Source: Mesostigma viride (Eukaryota > Streptophyta > Mesostigmatophyceae > Mesostigmatales > Mesostigmataceae). From it: a stretch of 47,500 bases of DNA. How positions within the stretch are numbered: position 1 is the stretch's first letter; the number at the start of each line of letters is the position of its first letter. The stretch is from contig RPFO01000080.1 of NCBI GenBank assembly GCA_009746045.1, positions 860,420 to 907,919 on the forward strand, written 5' to 3'. The translations under genes and the position numbers were made by a program. The notes under the pieces were generated by a model. It made no database searches. It was not told the DNA's origin and worked only from the letters and a program-made list of their open reading frames with translations. Positions 32,310 to 44,641 of this stretch are shown piece by piece.

Positions 32310-32362
32310 ACGATTTAGCATGATTTAGCATGATTTAGCACAATGCAGCGCGATGTAGCACG
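32310..32362. repeat. ATTTAGCATG decamer repeat
   Basis: Three ATTTAGCATG/ATTTAGCACA units are followed by degenerate GCGATGTAGCACG. Confidence 0.8.
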
Positions 32363-32454
32363 AAAAATTAAATGAAATCTAGAAGAGCAAGAGCAACTTG
32401 CATAATTGTATCAATGGTACTGGTTGAAGAAGCGGTGGTGGCGGTGGGCTGAGC

Positions 32455-32906
32455 GGGTGGGTAGGTGGGTGCCTGGGTGGGTGGGTGGGTGCGGGTGTTG
32501 TGGGTGGGTGTTGTGGGTGGGTGTTGTGGGTGGGTGGGTGGGTGGGTGGGTGCATGGGTGGGTGGGTGGGTGGGTGGGTGGGTGGGTGGGTGGGTGGGTG
32601 GGTGGTGGGTGGGTGGGTGGGTGGGTGGGTGGGTGGGTGGGTGGGTGGGTGGGTGGGTGGGTGGGTGGGTGGGTGGGTGGGTGGGTGGGTGGGTGGGTGG
32701 GTGGGTGGGTGGGTGGGTGGGTGGGTGGGTGGGTGGGTGCATGGGTGGGTGGGTGGGTGGGTGGGTGGGTGGGTGGGTGGGTGGGTGGGTGGGTGGGTGG
32801 GTGGGTGGGTGGGTGGGTGGGTGGGTGGGTGGGTGGGTGGGTGGGTGGGTGGGTGGGTGGGTGGGTGGGTGGGTGGGTGGGTGGGTGGGTGGGTGGGGGT
32901 GGGGGT

Positions 32907-32950
<44 letters not shown>

Positions 32951-32951
32951 G
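32455..32951. repeat. (GGGT)n tract followed by (GT)n
   Basis: About 430 bp of GGGT with GCAT and GTTGT interruptions in the first part, then 22 GT dinucleotides (32,907-32,951). Long open frames on both strands here are artefacts of the periodicity. Confidence 0.97.
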
Positions 32952-32979
32952 TGTAGGGGGGGGGGCATGGGGGGGCGCC

Positions 32980-33880
32980 AGCAGTATGTGGCTCGCTCCA
33001 TGCATGGTCTAAACAATGCTGAGGCTTGTACTGAGGATTCTGGACCCTTTGTAGCCCATGCCATTCTTCACTTTTTTGTTCTCTACATTGCTGCCGTAGG
33101 CAGTAACTACAGTCATCCGCGTCTTAATTTGGGTTTGCTTGAGTTTCCTGAAGTTGGATTCACGCATTACAGTAAGTCGGGGCACCCACGGATGACGGAT
33201 CGGCGGCGGCCTACTAGAACTTAGTTCATATGTGTCCCGTAAGTTCCTCTTAGTACCCTTCCTTCAAGTTAGCACAACAGACGTGCGGTCAGAAACGCCT
33301 CGAGTAGGGTACACTCCGTGAGCTGGGTTTACCCGATCATCCTGCAAACCCAAAGCGTGAATGACCGTAATATGTCGGCAGTACATAACTATGTGATACC
33401 GGACGCACCATGCATGCACAAAAAAAGCATAGAACATACTTTGTTTTGCACAATGGCAGTAACCATGCGCAGTATTAGACCTGACCAAATTGCACCTGTA
33501 TACATGCGTGGCTAGAGTTGCTTGCCACGGGTAAGTGGTTAACAAACACGGCAGGTAGACGCACATCAATTCCGTAGTTTGCGCCCGGCTGTATGGTCGC
33601 CCCCAGGGACCTGAGAAGCGCCACCCTGGCCTCCCTTAGAGATGTGTCGTATGGCTGCGTGACATCAGTTTCCAGGTGACAAGGGTCGGCAGGCATGCAG
33701 GGGCAGCAAGGGTCAGACGGTTGAGTGCGAAGACTATCACCAGATCGATTCAGGAACAATGCATCGGTATTAGCAGAAATAGAATGTTAGCGGACAAAAG
33801 TATAACAAGGGCGCAGAAGGTAAGAGCTTAGAGTGCGCGAAATTCAAAGGATATTAAGTAATCAATTAGACATGTAATCA
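32980..33880. other. No gene recognised
   Basis: Two moderate open stretches (33,001-33,224 + and 33,759-33,475 -) have no recognisable domain. I see no RNA gene or further repeat. Confidence 0.4.
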
Positions 33881-33886
33881 ATTAGA

Positions 33887-34920
33887 CACGTGACTGCGTC
33901 ACGTGAGCATAAGTCCTCAGTGGGAGGGGAACATGGGATGGAATGGATGGTATAAGCTATCTAGGTCCTACTTACAGGGGTGTGGGCACCGCGGCCCGAA
34001 TCGCTATGAATGCCATACTTGGTCACACGCGGAGCCCCCACAGGCTTTGGGGTGGTCTCCATTCACTACCTGCCATCTATCCTTGCGCACCATCTGCCTC
34101 CATATTACAGACAAGCTGCCCGGGGGTGCCCGTCGACGGGAGGCTGCCCGGGGGTGAGCCCGTCACGTCTAGTGTAGCACATGTCCATGCCGAGTCTATC
34201 ACGAAAAGTCCACGGGTGGCGGCCCTGCCGCGCGCGGCCTGGGGCACGCCAGGTGAGGACATAACGCGCCCAGGCTTGCCGGGCTTGGTGCCGGCTAGTC
34301 TATCTGAGGTATCTACCAGATCTGTGCGGGCCAGGTGCCCGGCTAGGCCCATGCAGGCGCCTGTGCGGCACATTATTAGGCCCTAATAATGATGTGGGAA
34401 ACATAGGGCAAATCAGCGTACAAATCCTCATTACTAATGTGCAAACCAAAGGGGATGTTAAGGGTCTGCATGGCGCAGCATCTTGGTGACGGCGCCGTCG
34501 AGTCGTTGCTCCAGCTCCTGCGTCAGTGCCCACGTCTCGGCGCCGTAGGTCAGGATCGTCAGAATGACGACCTTGAAGAGGTCACGCTTGACGATCCGGG
34601 GTAGGGCGGGGTTGCTCCACCAGCGGCGGTGGTCATGGAGGTGCGCCCACGCCATGCCGATCCGTGTCGTCATGTCGTCCTCGCAGTCGGGAAGCCAACT
34701 GCCGAGCAGCTTGAAGCGGCCTGAAGGAGGGTAGTTGACCTCGGCATCGTCTAAGAGGCGGAGTGTGGGTGGGGGCCCTGCCATGCCGAGGGCCAGGGCC
34801 TCCGTTTTGGGGCTGATTTCTAGACCAACCGCCCGAGCCTCGAGCGCCAGGCAGTCCAGCCAAAGTTGGGCAGACTCCGGCTTCTCGATGAGCGTGATGT
34901 CGTCGGCATAAATGAGGTCA
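33887..34920 (-). mobile_element. 5'-truncated LINE, copy 3
   Basis: Same family and orientation as copy 1. The 3' hairpin is at 33,887-33,905, preceded on the + strand by two copies of GTAATCAATTAGACA instead of TTAA units. RT sequence from YADD downstream is kept (34,784-34,458, GRFKLLGSWLPDCEDDMTTR) and then broken by small insertions. Homology to copy 1 stops abruptly at 34,920. Confidence 0.9.
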
Positions 34921-35070
34921 AAGGATACATTAAAGAAGTAAGCCTACTGTTTGCCTAGCAAAAAAAAATTAAAAACCGCATAAAATTATCTAATGAGCAA
35001 AAAATTCTGGTTAAGGCGGAGGATCGGTAAATACACCTGCCAGGCGGTTTTCCGTCTCACCATACCTAGC
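34921..35070. other. Short spacer, nothing recognised
   Basis: An A-rich junction between LINE copy 3 and the LTR. No coding frame. Confidence 0.5.
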
Positions 35071-35654
35071 TGTTACGTGCCAACCCAGACACACCTAGCC
35101 TGAGTTACGTAGCGAAAGATCCTTCCTGCCGGAATTAGGAATAATTCAAGGTGACCTAATGTAGATTGCGCTTCACGACGCGAGTCGTGAGATATCTGGC
35201 ACCGCGGCTTGATGCCAAGCTAATTGTACACACTTATATTGGCTAGCAATACCAATTACAAATGGATAATTGCCCCAGGCTCAATGTGAAGGCGTTTTCG
35301 CACTTAACATTCATCAAACCAAGAGGACGAGACTCTCGTCCTTGGACTAATTTAACCTAGGTCGGTTGCGGCGCAGATACAACGCCAATTCTTCTAGAAC
35401 AAGCCGAGTCATTCATTCCACGTAGGATCCGGGCCGACATCGACCCTCAACTGCAGGATCCACGCATAGAACTACAGACAAACCCAGAACTGGCGCGGCG
35501 CCACTGCACCGGCCCCTAAAAGGTCATCCTAGGACCAAAAGACCTAGTCCAATTCACACAATAACCGCAGTCCATACAGACTGTTACAACAGGCCAAATT
35601 GCCTTAGTAGCTTATTCCATTGTTACGTCCGTCCAAAAGGGCCGGCACGTAACA
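35071..35654 (-). repeat. LTR of a - strand LTR retrotransposon (3' LTR)
   Basis: The 584-bp segment starts TGTTACGTGCC and ends GGCACGTAACA, perfect 11-bp inverted ends with the TG..CA termini typical of LTRs. On the - strand a polypurine run (GTGGGGGGGGAGGAG, 35,655-35,669) immediately precedes it, which identifies it as the 3' LTR of an element lying at higher coordinates. No second copy of the LTR is in the window. Confidence 0.75.
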
Positions 35655-35669
35655 CTCCTCCCCCCCCAC
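35655..35669 (-). other. Polypurine tract
   Basis: A run of G with A on the - strand directly upstream of the LTR start. It serves as plus-strand primer in LTR elements. Confidence 0.65.
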
Positions 35670-35880
35670 GGGGGTCGGTAGTCCCTACCGTACAAAAGAT
35701 AGAAAGGAAACAAGTAAGGCTACGCTACTATAAGAGTATTATGTCCCAACCCCGGTTCACCCGCCGGTTAGTAATACCAGTTCCTCTAGAGGTTGATACA
35801 CAGGACCAACCCTGACGTAGTAGCATGGGGTCTGGTGACCGGATCATTCCGCGATCCGTCACAGAACTTTCACAACCACC

Positions 35881-37399
35881 TTAGCGTCCGCCGCTAGTGG
35901 CACGCCGCTGCTGTTGGGCCGCGGTAAGAGCCTGACGCCCCATGGGAGTCATTTGCTGGATCATAACCCCGGGGTGCGAGCGCAGATCACACTCAAAGGC
36001 CACCTGGTAAGGGGACACCTTCTGTCGGCCCACCCTGGAGAGCTCCACCCACGTTCCCGGGGGCCACATGGCCAGAAACCCGGCGAAGTACTGGGGATGG
36101 GTGAATATGAGAGTCAATGCCGACCGATCCACCACCCCACAGCGGTGCACGCTAAAGAAATTTACCCCCATCATAAAAACCTCCGTGCGCACGTGATCAT
36201 CGTCGATTACCGCCTTCTGAGCCCCCGCGAAGTCGAGCATTGTCCTGTCCAGAAAGGCGCGCCCCTCCGTTGGGGCCACCTTGGGAGGCGCCACCACGTG
36301 TCCCACCCCATCCACGTGACTGATATCTCCAATCCCACCAATCTTCCGAACCAAACCGCACAGTATGCCCCGCCACGAGAGGAAGATGAGGGACGGCTGG
36401 TTGCGGTAGTGGCAGCGGAATCTGAGGGAAGAAGGTTATTTCCACTTGCTCCCAATAGGCCCCGCGATCCACCGCACACCAAGGGCCCGCGCGAAATACC
36501 AGAGGATCGGGCAGATGCATGCCAGGAGGGGCCTGGAGAGACGAAGGTCCCTCGAATAGCACACACAGCTTTTCCGTACGTGGCCCCGGCCCACCGTACC
36601 TCACCACCCTGCCCGGCACCGCCCGTATGAAATCCCCCATTGACCACTCATCGTACGAAGACCCCGGAGCCCTGGATGCAGCATCATAGCCCACGGACGT
36701 GGCGGCGGAGTGATCGCCTTGACGACCCTGCTGGACCAACAACCGCTGCAACAGGTCTTGCCCCGATTGTACCGCTGCCACGAGCGCCTCAAGGCGTACC
36801 ACGGGCTCCGCTGGCACCAGAATGCCCGTCTCACTGGGGCCTTCTGCGACACGAAGTGGCGTCTCAGCCCTAGTATGTAGGCAATGTTCCTCCGCGGAAC
36901 GGTGTGAGTGTCGAGCCGACGTGGTGGGCCCGCTGGGTCCCTCCGCGGGACGTAACGATGACGACCCAGCTCGGTCAGGCCGGGGGCGGGGATCCAAGGA
37001 GACAAGGAAGGTAGTCTCCTGTTGATCCACATCCGGCGGTGGACCCACGGGGGGCGCATCAGAGAGCTCTCCCCTGGCCGGCTGTTCTGTTCTCGCCGCG
37101 GGGTCTCCGTCGCCTCCTGCCACTGTCGCCGTGTCGCCTCCTGCTCCAGTTCGAGCGTGGCCCCCCACGTTCGTTCCCATTGACGATCCTCCGGGCGACG
37201 AGGCGGCGGCGGCGATGCTCGGCGAGTGGGTCGTACCTCGGTCCCCGAGTCTGATCGGGAGCGTGAACGCGAGGGCGGCGAGGGCGAACGGCGGGGTGCA
37301 GGTCGTTGCGGTGCACGCCGAGGAGCTGCCTGACTCCCTGTCAGAAACCGGGGCTCGGAGGAAAGATCTTTTGCCTGTTATGACCCAGATATTGCACAA
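35881..37399 (-). pseudogene. Gag-like protein of the LTR element, frameshifted
   Basis: A first frame (37,399-36,197) is low-complexity and G/P/R/S-rich, then becomes structured (YDEWSMGDFIRAVPGRVVRY, AYWEQVEITFFPQIPLPL). The second frame (36,354-35,881) continues naturally (GVNFFSVHRCGVVD, LTLIFTHPQYFAGFLAMWPP) and stops about 210 bp before the polypurine tract. There is no zinc knuckle, protease, RT or integrase, so the element looks like a Gag-only derivative. The Gag assignment rests on position and composition, not on a domain match. Confidence 0.45.
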
Positions 37400-37450
37400 G
37401 TGTATGGAAAAGACTTCTTGTATTAAAATACGTTACTGAGAGTGGAAAAA

Positions 37451-37565
37451 CACGGTGCGGCCAACACTGGGCGCAGTCTACCATAGCCAACACTAGGCCA
37501 GGGCAAATGACAATGCCAACACTGGGCAGGGTCACACGACCAACACTGGGTCGGGGCCACACACG
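37451..37565. repeat. CCAACACTGGG repeat, about five copies
   Basis: The 11-mer recurs every 15-40 bp with GGGTCAC-type spacers, immediately upstream of the Gag-like frame on the - strand. Confidence 0.8.
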
Positions 37566-38089
37566 GCTAGCAAGCAAACAACTCTAGGCACACAAAGTAG
37601 TGGCGGCTAATGCATTATGCACCGTTGATTTACATCTGACGGCACTGCAGCTTAGCGTCTCTACAACCACGGAAAGAACACTAGATAATAACGACTTTGC
37701 AGCCTGTAATCTATTGTCCACATCATGGTACATTGTGTGTGTGGTTAGCTGATAGGCTCAAAGTCCTATCGCCTCCAGGGCGGCACCACAAACTGCGGAC
37801 CTAATCTGATCCGGAGAGAGCCGATGTAAATTACGGCACCTGTAACGGTGCTGACAGGTAAAGCTTGCTGTATTCCGAGCAACATCATTCGGATTTTAGT
37901 ACACTCAAACATTGTATATGATATTAAGTTAGTCAACGACCTGTGGGTGCAATTAATAGGGATGCAAACCCAACAACAAGTCGTGTAAATAAACACCTAG
38001 CTGACGGCGTCAATTTTCCCCGCATATAATGCGTGATAACATAATGCGTGACAAAAGTAGAGAAACATCGCTAGATATTTGACACTCCC

Positions 38090-38548
38090 CCCGCCCCATC
38101 CTGTTGCTCTCGGGATAGCCCGCGACTCCCGACCGGTTTGTCGCCCCCAACCTGTCGCCGGCGGAGGCGCTTCATAACGTGTCACGGGACGGGGTCCTGC
38201 TCTGCCCTCCAAGGAAGGGGGGCCCCGAGGCGGTGGATCCCGCGGGGGAGAACGTGGGGGAGGGCGTGAGGGACGGTCATCGGAATCGGAATCGTAGCCA
38301 TCGCTCCCATCATCTTGATCTTTGTCGTCCATCTTCGCGATGCGATCCAAGGCCTGTCGGAGCGAGTACTGCCCCTCCCGTAGGCCCTTTTCGCCCCGCA
38401 ACGCCCCCTCCGGCGGAAGGTACCGGGGAAAGTGATTCCTTAACAGATTCCGCACCGCCGGTGGAACTAGAAGGAGCAAAAGCCGTGGAAATACCAGGCC
38501 CGCATAGTTAGTCTCCATGCTTTGCTGCAGACTAAGTCTCAAAGGCAT
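38090..38548 (-). pseudogene. Possible second LTR-element Gag fragment with polypurine tract
   Basis: A - strand frame (38,548-37,997) contains an acidic run (KMDDKDQDDGSDGYDSDSDD) followed by a proline/arginine-rich tail (PSRPPPRSPPRDPPPRGPPS). The frame runs into a purine tract (GGGGCGGGGGGAG, about 38,088-38,100) followed by TGTCAAATAT, which could be an LTR start. The other LTR end was not found. Confidence 0.3.
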
Positions 38549-39033
38549 TGTGAATACAACGTATGAATAAGCCTTGTAAACCTACGTTCGGGTATGTGAA
38601 TATAAATACCACGTGGGCTATGCAGATAGGAATGCTAGTCGAGTCGCATACGTTTCCCTAGATAGGTACTTTGGGTACTGGGGTACGTGACAGATGTCAG
38701 TCCCCAGTATACGTAGTGTCCTGTCATTGGACGGTACTAGAGTATCCTAGATAGGGACCGTACTGCAGCATGCATTGATCTGTGATCACACGATGCAGTG
38801 ACTAGACTGCGACCTGTCATCGTGCGGCCTCGGGCCAACGGTCTGCACCCAACGGTCACTGGCGGCGCAGCCAGTGAGAGGAACGTTGATAAAGGGTAAA
38901 CCTATTTTCTAATAATGAACCAAGCAATTCATTGCTCTCAGCTCACAGTGCTCTCAAGCAATATACCACGTCGTTCATTCCCATTTACTAACTTGAATTT
39001 TACAAACGCTCTTCAGCAACATCAAACTCAACA
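38549..39033. other. No gene recognised
   Basis: Possible leader or LTR sequence of the copia-like element downstream. TATAAATA-like AATATAAATACC is at about 38,600. No inverted ends identified. Confidence 0.3.
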
Positions 39034-39545
39034 ATGGTTCAAACCGGCACTGGAAAAAAAAGAAAAAAAAAAAAAAAAGAAAGAAACTATATCTTGGGGA
39101 CGACGATGATGATCAGCGTCGTCCGCCAGACAACAGGGCACCGGCTGATGTCGGTGCGCCTGCATGCAATAACAACAAAACAAAAAGAAGACAAGGAAAA
39201 AGAAAAAGAAAACAAAAGAACAACAATGACAATACCAGCCAGGTGGAGGGTCCGGCTGCCGCGAGGCAGTCCGAACAACCCCCCTCCCCTGTGCGCCAGC
39301 CGGTGGCGGAGCCGGTTCCCCTACGGGGCACCGAACAACCCTCTTCCCCGGCGGCTGCGACAGCAGCACCCACTGCTGGAGCAGCCATGGCGGCGGCAAT
39401 GCGGCAGGAAAACAACCCCCCAGGAGGCACCGGCCCCGCGCCGGCCCCTGGGGCTTCCAGCGTAAGCAAGTCCGTTGCTTTCTTTCCTCATGCATGCTCT
39501 GATATAATGCTCAAGAGCGGTGGCTATCTTTTCAACATATCATAA
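39034..39545 (+). pseudogene. Low-complexity Gag-like N-terminal fragment (first copia-like copy)
   Basis: It starts MVQTGTGKKRK, crosses an A-run frameshift, then reads an acidic stretch, a lysine/arginine/asparagine-rich stretch and the proline/alanine-rich part QPPSPVRQPVAEPVPLRGTE. At 39,780-39,930 a diverged match to the segment before the integrase of the next element follows (SRETVDPLYVRAEG). So a decayed earlier copy seems to lie head-to-tail with the one at 40,335. Confidence 0.4.
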
Positions 39546-40055
39546 CCAAACAGAAAGCTATCGCTGCAGCATGAGGAGCATAGAAACGCTCCAGCTGTTA
39601 ATATGTGATTAAAGCACTCCTGGCCTATCCCCATCGCCGGCGGTGGGCGGCCTGGGCTGGACGGCATATGCAAACGAGACAAGTATCACCGTCCACCCCA
39701 ACGTGAGTTATCTGAATGAATGTCATGTCTTTTGAACGCAGATCTCCCCATTTTATTTGGGATGATCGAGTGTAAGGGTATTGTTGCTTTCTTGGCAGCA
39801 CAGCCTCTACCCTCTAGGGAGACTGTTGATCCTCTCTATGTCAGGGCTGAGGGCCCTTAATCAAACCCACTGCTGTCAACTCCCTAGACATGGAGCTTGC
39901 CCAGCCGCCGCACATAATCAATAACGCATGCAGTAGTGGCAGAAGCCATTACCAAACGCATGTACTTGCGGGTAAAGACCTGGCTGGTGCTAACGCTCAA
40001 GCAGCACCGGGAGGCAATAACAAGAAACACTAACAGAAAACAAACAAACAAAACT

Positions 40056-40330
40056 GTTACCAAACCATGGTTGGTGTTGAGGCAGCACAGCTAGACAGAT
40101 GCTGTCCTCTCACTACAAACAAACAAACGAAACGGTTACCAAGCCATGGTTGGTGTTGAGGCGGCACGGCTACTGTCCTCTCACTACAAACAAACAAACG
40201 AAACGGTTAACAAACCATGGTTGGTGTTGAGGCAGCACAGCTACTGTCCTCTCATTACAAGCAAACAAACGAAAATGTTACCAAACCATGGCGGGTTTTG
40301 AGGCAGCAAAGATACTGTCCTCTCAATCAA
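40056..40330. repeat. 71-bp tandem repeat, four copies, derived from the retroelement
   Basis: CCATGGTTGGTGTTGAGGCA recurs at 40,065, 40,144, 40,215 and 40,286. Its GAGGCAGCA..CTACTGTCCTC segment also occurs in the element's coding region at 41,670-41,697, where it encodes EAATLLSS. The array therefore grew from a piece of the element. Confidence 0.85.
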
Positions 40331-40334
40331 TACA

Positions 40335-41591
<1,257 letters not shown>

Positions 41592-41627
41592 GTTCTCTCA
41601 CCTTGCTTACTCTGCAAGGATGATGAT

Positions 41628-42600
41628 CTCATTACCATTGGGGATGGCAGCCAGGGCATAATTGATTTTGAGGCAGCAACCTTACTGTCCTCCCAACACC
41701 CTGTCCTGGAACCTTATTACATAAAAGCACTAACCCCTACTGTTGACAACTCCATAGATATCAAGGAGCTTGCTCATCAGCTGCACCAAGCCATGGGTCA
41801 TGAAACAGTGGCTGAGGAACTGGCCAAACGGCTGGGGGGTAGTAGCATGGGAAAACCACTCAGGAATGCAGTAAAACTGGCTAGACAACACTGTCAAGAA
41901 TGTCAGTTCAATAGCCCCAAACCTCAAAAATGGCATACTGCAACTCCTTCCGCCACTAGAGGCATGATAGTGGGGGATGTGATGCACATCAACAAAGATG
42001 TCCAACCCTACCTGATCCTAAAAGATTCATGGTCCAGGTTCACAGTAATGGAACCCCTACCTGGCATGTCTGCAGGGCAGCTACGTGTTGCACTCATGAT
42101 TGCTTTACCCAGATTCTACCCAGTTGACAGAATTTTGCTTGATCAACAATTTTCTTGTCTGACTGACCTGGAAGGGTGTGAAGCAATAGAGATTGCTGGG
42201 CTGGAAGATCATGAGGGTCAGGGGATCATTGAAAGAACCATCAGATCTGTCAAAACCCTACTGGCCAAAAATCCCTCCAAGGATGCTACTTCAGGGGTCT
42301 ATTGTGACAGGGCACTCTGGTGTCATGAAATGTGCACAACCCTAAACAGGAGACCTGTCTTGCATGCCAAGTGAGGTGAGGTAATCCCCGCAGGCCTGCA
42401 GGCAGGTGTATATCCCCCAGAGGTGATAGCACTGTACAACACTGCACGTGCACAAACCTCAGCATAACTGGCAGAAAAAGATAAAACCCATCCCAGGCCA
42501 GTATTCCAAAAAGGTGATCAAGTCCTCTATTACAAGGAAAACAGCTTTGGTAAGGTTGGAACTTGGCTAGGTCCAGTTACCATCCGTGGATTTACCAAAA
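41628..42600 (+). pseudogene. Copia-like integrase, decayed
   Basis: A leader resembling a copia HHCC region (HQAMGHETVAEELAKRLGG, with HCQECQF about 40 residues later) comes first. It is followed by the D,D,E core: GDVMHINKD (first Asp), RILLDQQF (second Asp), and EGQGIIERTIRSVK (Glu). Stops at 42,372 and about 42,465 separate this from the C-terminal part, which still reads FQKGDQVLYYKENSFGK and GTWLGPVTIRG. Integrase inserts the element DNA. This copy is dead. Confidence 0.75.
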
Positions 42601-43530
42601 AAAGCAAGACCGTGGAGGTCAAGCACAATATCAATCAATGGGAAGCGTCACAGGGTGAGCTGTCATAGAATTAAGAAGTATTATTCTCCCATGGCAGACG
42701 TGCCTGGGGAAGAGTCTTTAAGCATGGACTCACTACTTCTATCTGGCAACTCCAGCATGCCCAGCAATAGCCCTGAGCCACCAATTACTGCTGTTGACAG
42801 CACCACAGCACCCTCTGTGAACCCTTCCACCCTCAGTGAAGCCAGGCCCACTTCACAACCTGGGGATAGCTTAACCAGGCACGAGGTAGCTGGGTTGGAA
42901 GCATTAGCTCAGCCCCAAGGCACGAACCTGTCTGCCAACCCTTTCGCTCTGAGGTCAAGATTGGCAGTCGCCTTGCAAGCATTACACAGGTCACATAAGC
43001 AACAAGCTGCTGTGGCCGAAGGGCTGGCAAAAGTCTCAGCTGTGTGCACTAGTCAGGACCCCTGGACCCCGGCAATAGACACTCAGGCACAGGTCAGTGT
43101 GATCAGTGCACAAGCCATCCCTGGTCTTGAGATTGCACCTTCATTTTGGGCACGGGTGCAGGATTTCTCAGGCCAAAGCTCACTGGATGTAGTGGGACAA
43201 GTGATGCTCCCTATACTTGGTATTCAGACACCCTTCCAAGTGGTGGAGGGGTACTCTGGTAACACCTTGTTGGGGGAACCTTTTGTATCCTATCCTGGGG
43301 TGCTTATCTCAGCTAATGAGCTCAGTGTCACAGGGGTGGGTGCAGTTCCTCTGGACCACTTTAAAATCCGTCTCTCCAGTATTGTCCCTGGTATGGATGC
43401 TGTCATCAAGGCAGTCAACACTCAGTATGCACCAGGGGAGATCCCTGATCTGGACAAGTTAGTGCACAGCCAGTTCCTCCATCCCTCAGCCTTTGGGCTG
43501 GGTAAGTGGGACATATATAGCCATGCACTC
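42586..43530 (+). pseudogene. Retropepsin-like aspartic protease region of the copia-like element
   Basis: After a Ser/Pro-rich linker (about 42,680-43,000), WTPAIDTQAQVSVISAQAIP has the retropepsin active-site layout, with DTQ in place of the usual DTG/DSG. LPILGIQTPFQV and NTLLGEPFVS are the matching downstream strand and the LLG motif. In Copia/Ty1 elements the protease precedes the integrase. Here it lies after it, just before the RT. The Gly to Gln change at the active site suggests no activity. Confidence 0.65.
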
Positions 43531-44641
43531 ACCCCACCAAATCTCCCACGTCATACAAGAATGCAAAGCACAAAAAGGGTTTACCAAGTGGCTGATGGCC
43601 ATTGTCCACCAAGCCAGGCAGGAATGGGTCCTGCCCAACCCCCAAAACCCTCAATACAAACCTCCTGTCACCCCTTCATGGGACGTGCCAGAGGGAGCCA
43701 AAAAGCTCAGATTAAAATTTGTTCTCAAACAAAAACCACAAAAAGTGGGCTCCCCAATTTTCCATGCCAGACCATGTGTCACAGAATTAAAGGGGACCTC
43801 CACACTGCCAAAAGGGGAAACATACACACCTGGGCTGCAACAAACCTCACTCAGGATCATGCTCTCCCTATTCCTCCACAACCTCAATGCAGGCCAAGAC
43901 TAATTAGACTATGTCTGCAAAGCCACTGATATTAAAAGGGCCTTCCTCAGGGGGGACCCAGAAAAGGCTGAATCTGTGTGGAAAGGGAAGGTGTACGTGG
44001 TAGACACCCCAGCTGTGTGGAAACCTTACATTGATGAGCCCCACCTTATCATCAACATTGGGGTGGAAGGGCTTGTCAGTGCCCCCAAAATTTTCAGAGA
44101 CTCAGCAGAGGAAGTATTCAAAAAGCTCAAGGCCACGTATGATGACCTAGACCCATGCTTTTTTGTTGTACCCACCCCCTCTGGACTGCTGTTCTTTGTG
44201 TGGCATGGAGATGACCAACTCATTTGTGGGCCTAGAGCTGAGGTGGAAAAATTTATTCAGCAGGTCCAGGAATCATATGAGATTGGCAAACAGGTGGAAT
44301 TGAGCACAACCCCCATCCAGTTCTGTGGCATCATGTTGCAGCTGCACAGGCAGCCAGATCAGTGGGTCTGCTCTCTCTCTCCTCCTGCAGAATATATTCA
44401 AGATTGTCTAGATCTGCTGCAACACAACTACCTCCCCTTACACATGTGTGCCACTGTTCAGGGCAAACTGGAGTGGTGGTCAGCCATTTGTGGGGCTCCC
44501 TTAGCTGTCATAAGCAGGGTCACCCATGATGTTCTAGTCAAAATCAAATGCAGTCACATCAGGAAGTTGGTTAATGATTGCCCTCCCCTCATCCTCCATG
44601 GCCTGTGCACCTTGGAGGTCAGGGGTTCGAATCCTCACTGA
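43493..44641 (+). pseudogene. Copia-type reverse transcriptase, decayed
   Basis: The frame 43,493-43,903 carries KKLRLKFVLKQKP and LQQTSLRIMLSLFLHN. After a stop at 43,901 the same frame continues with the catalytic DIKRAFLRGDPE (first Asp). 43,976-44,641 has FFVWHGDDQLICG (the YVDD-equivalent, GDD here) and FCGIMLQL (the FLG motif), then a connection region with MCATVQGKLEWWSAI. RNase H is not recognisable. The frame change from the protease occurs near 43,500. Confidence 0.75.

Noticed and set aside
32368-33224. Overlapping 120-270-codon frames on both strands
   Set aside because: They come from the GGGT/GT tract and have no unique coding sequence beyond short ends.
38915-39109. Small + frame ending in a lysine run
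   Set aside because: The lysine run is an A-tract; the ATG at 39,034 in another frame leads into the more coherent Gag-like reading.
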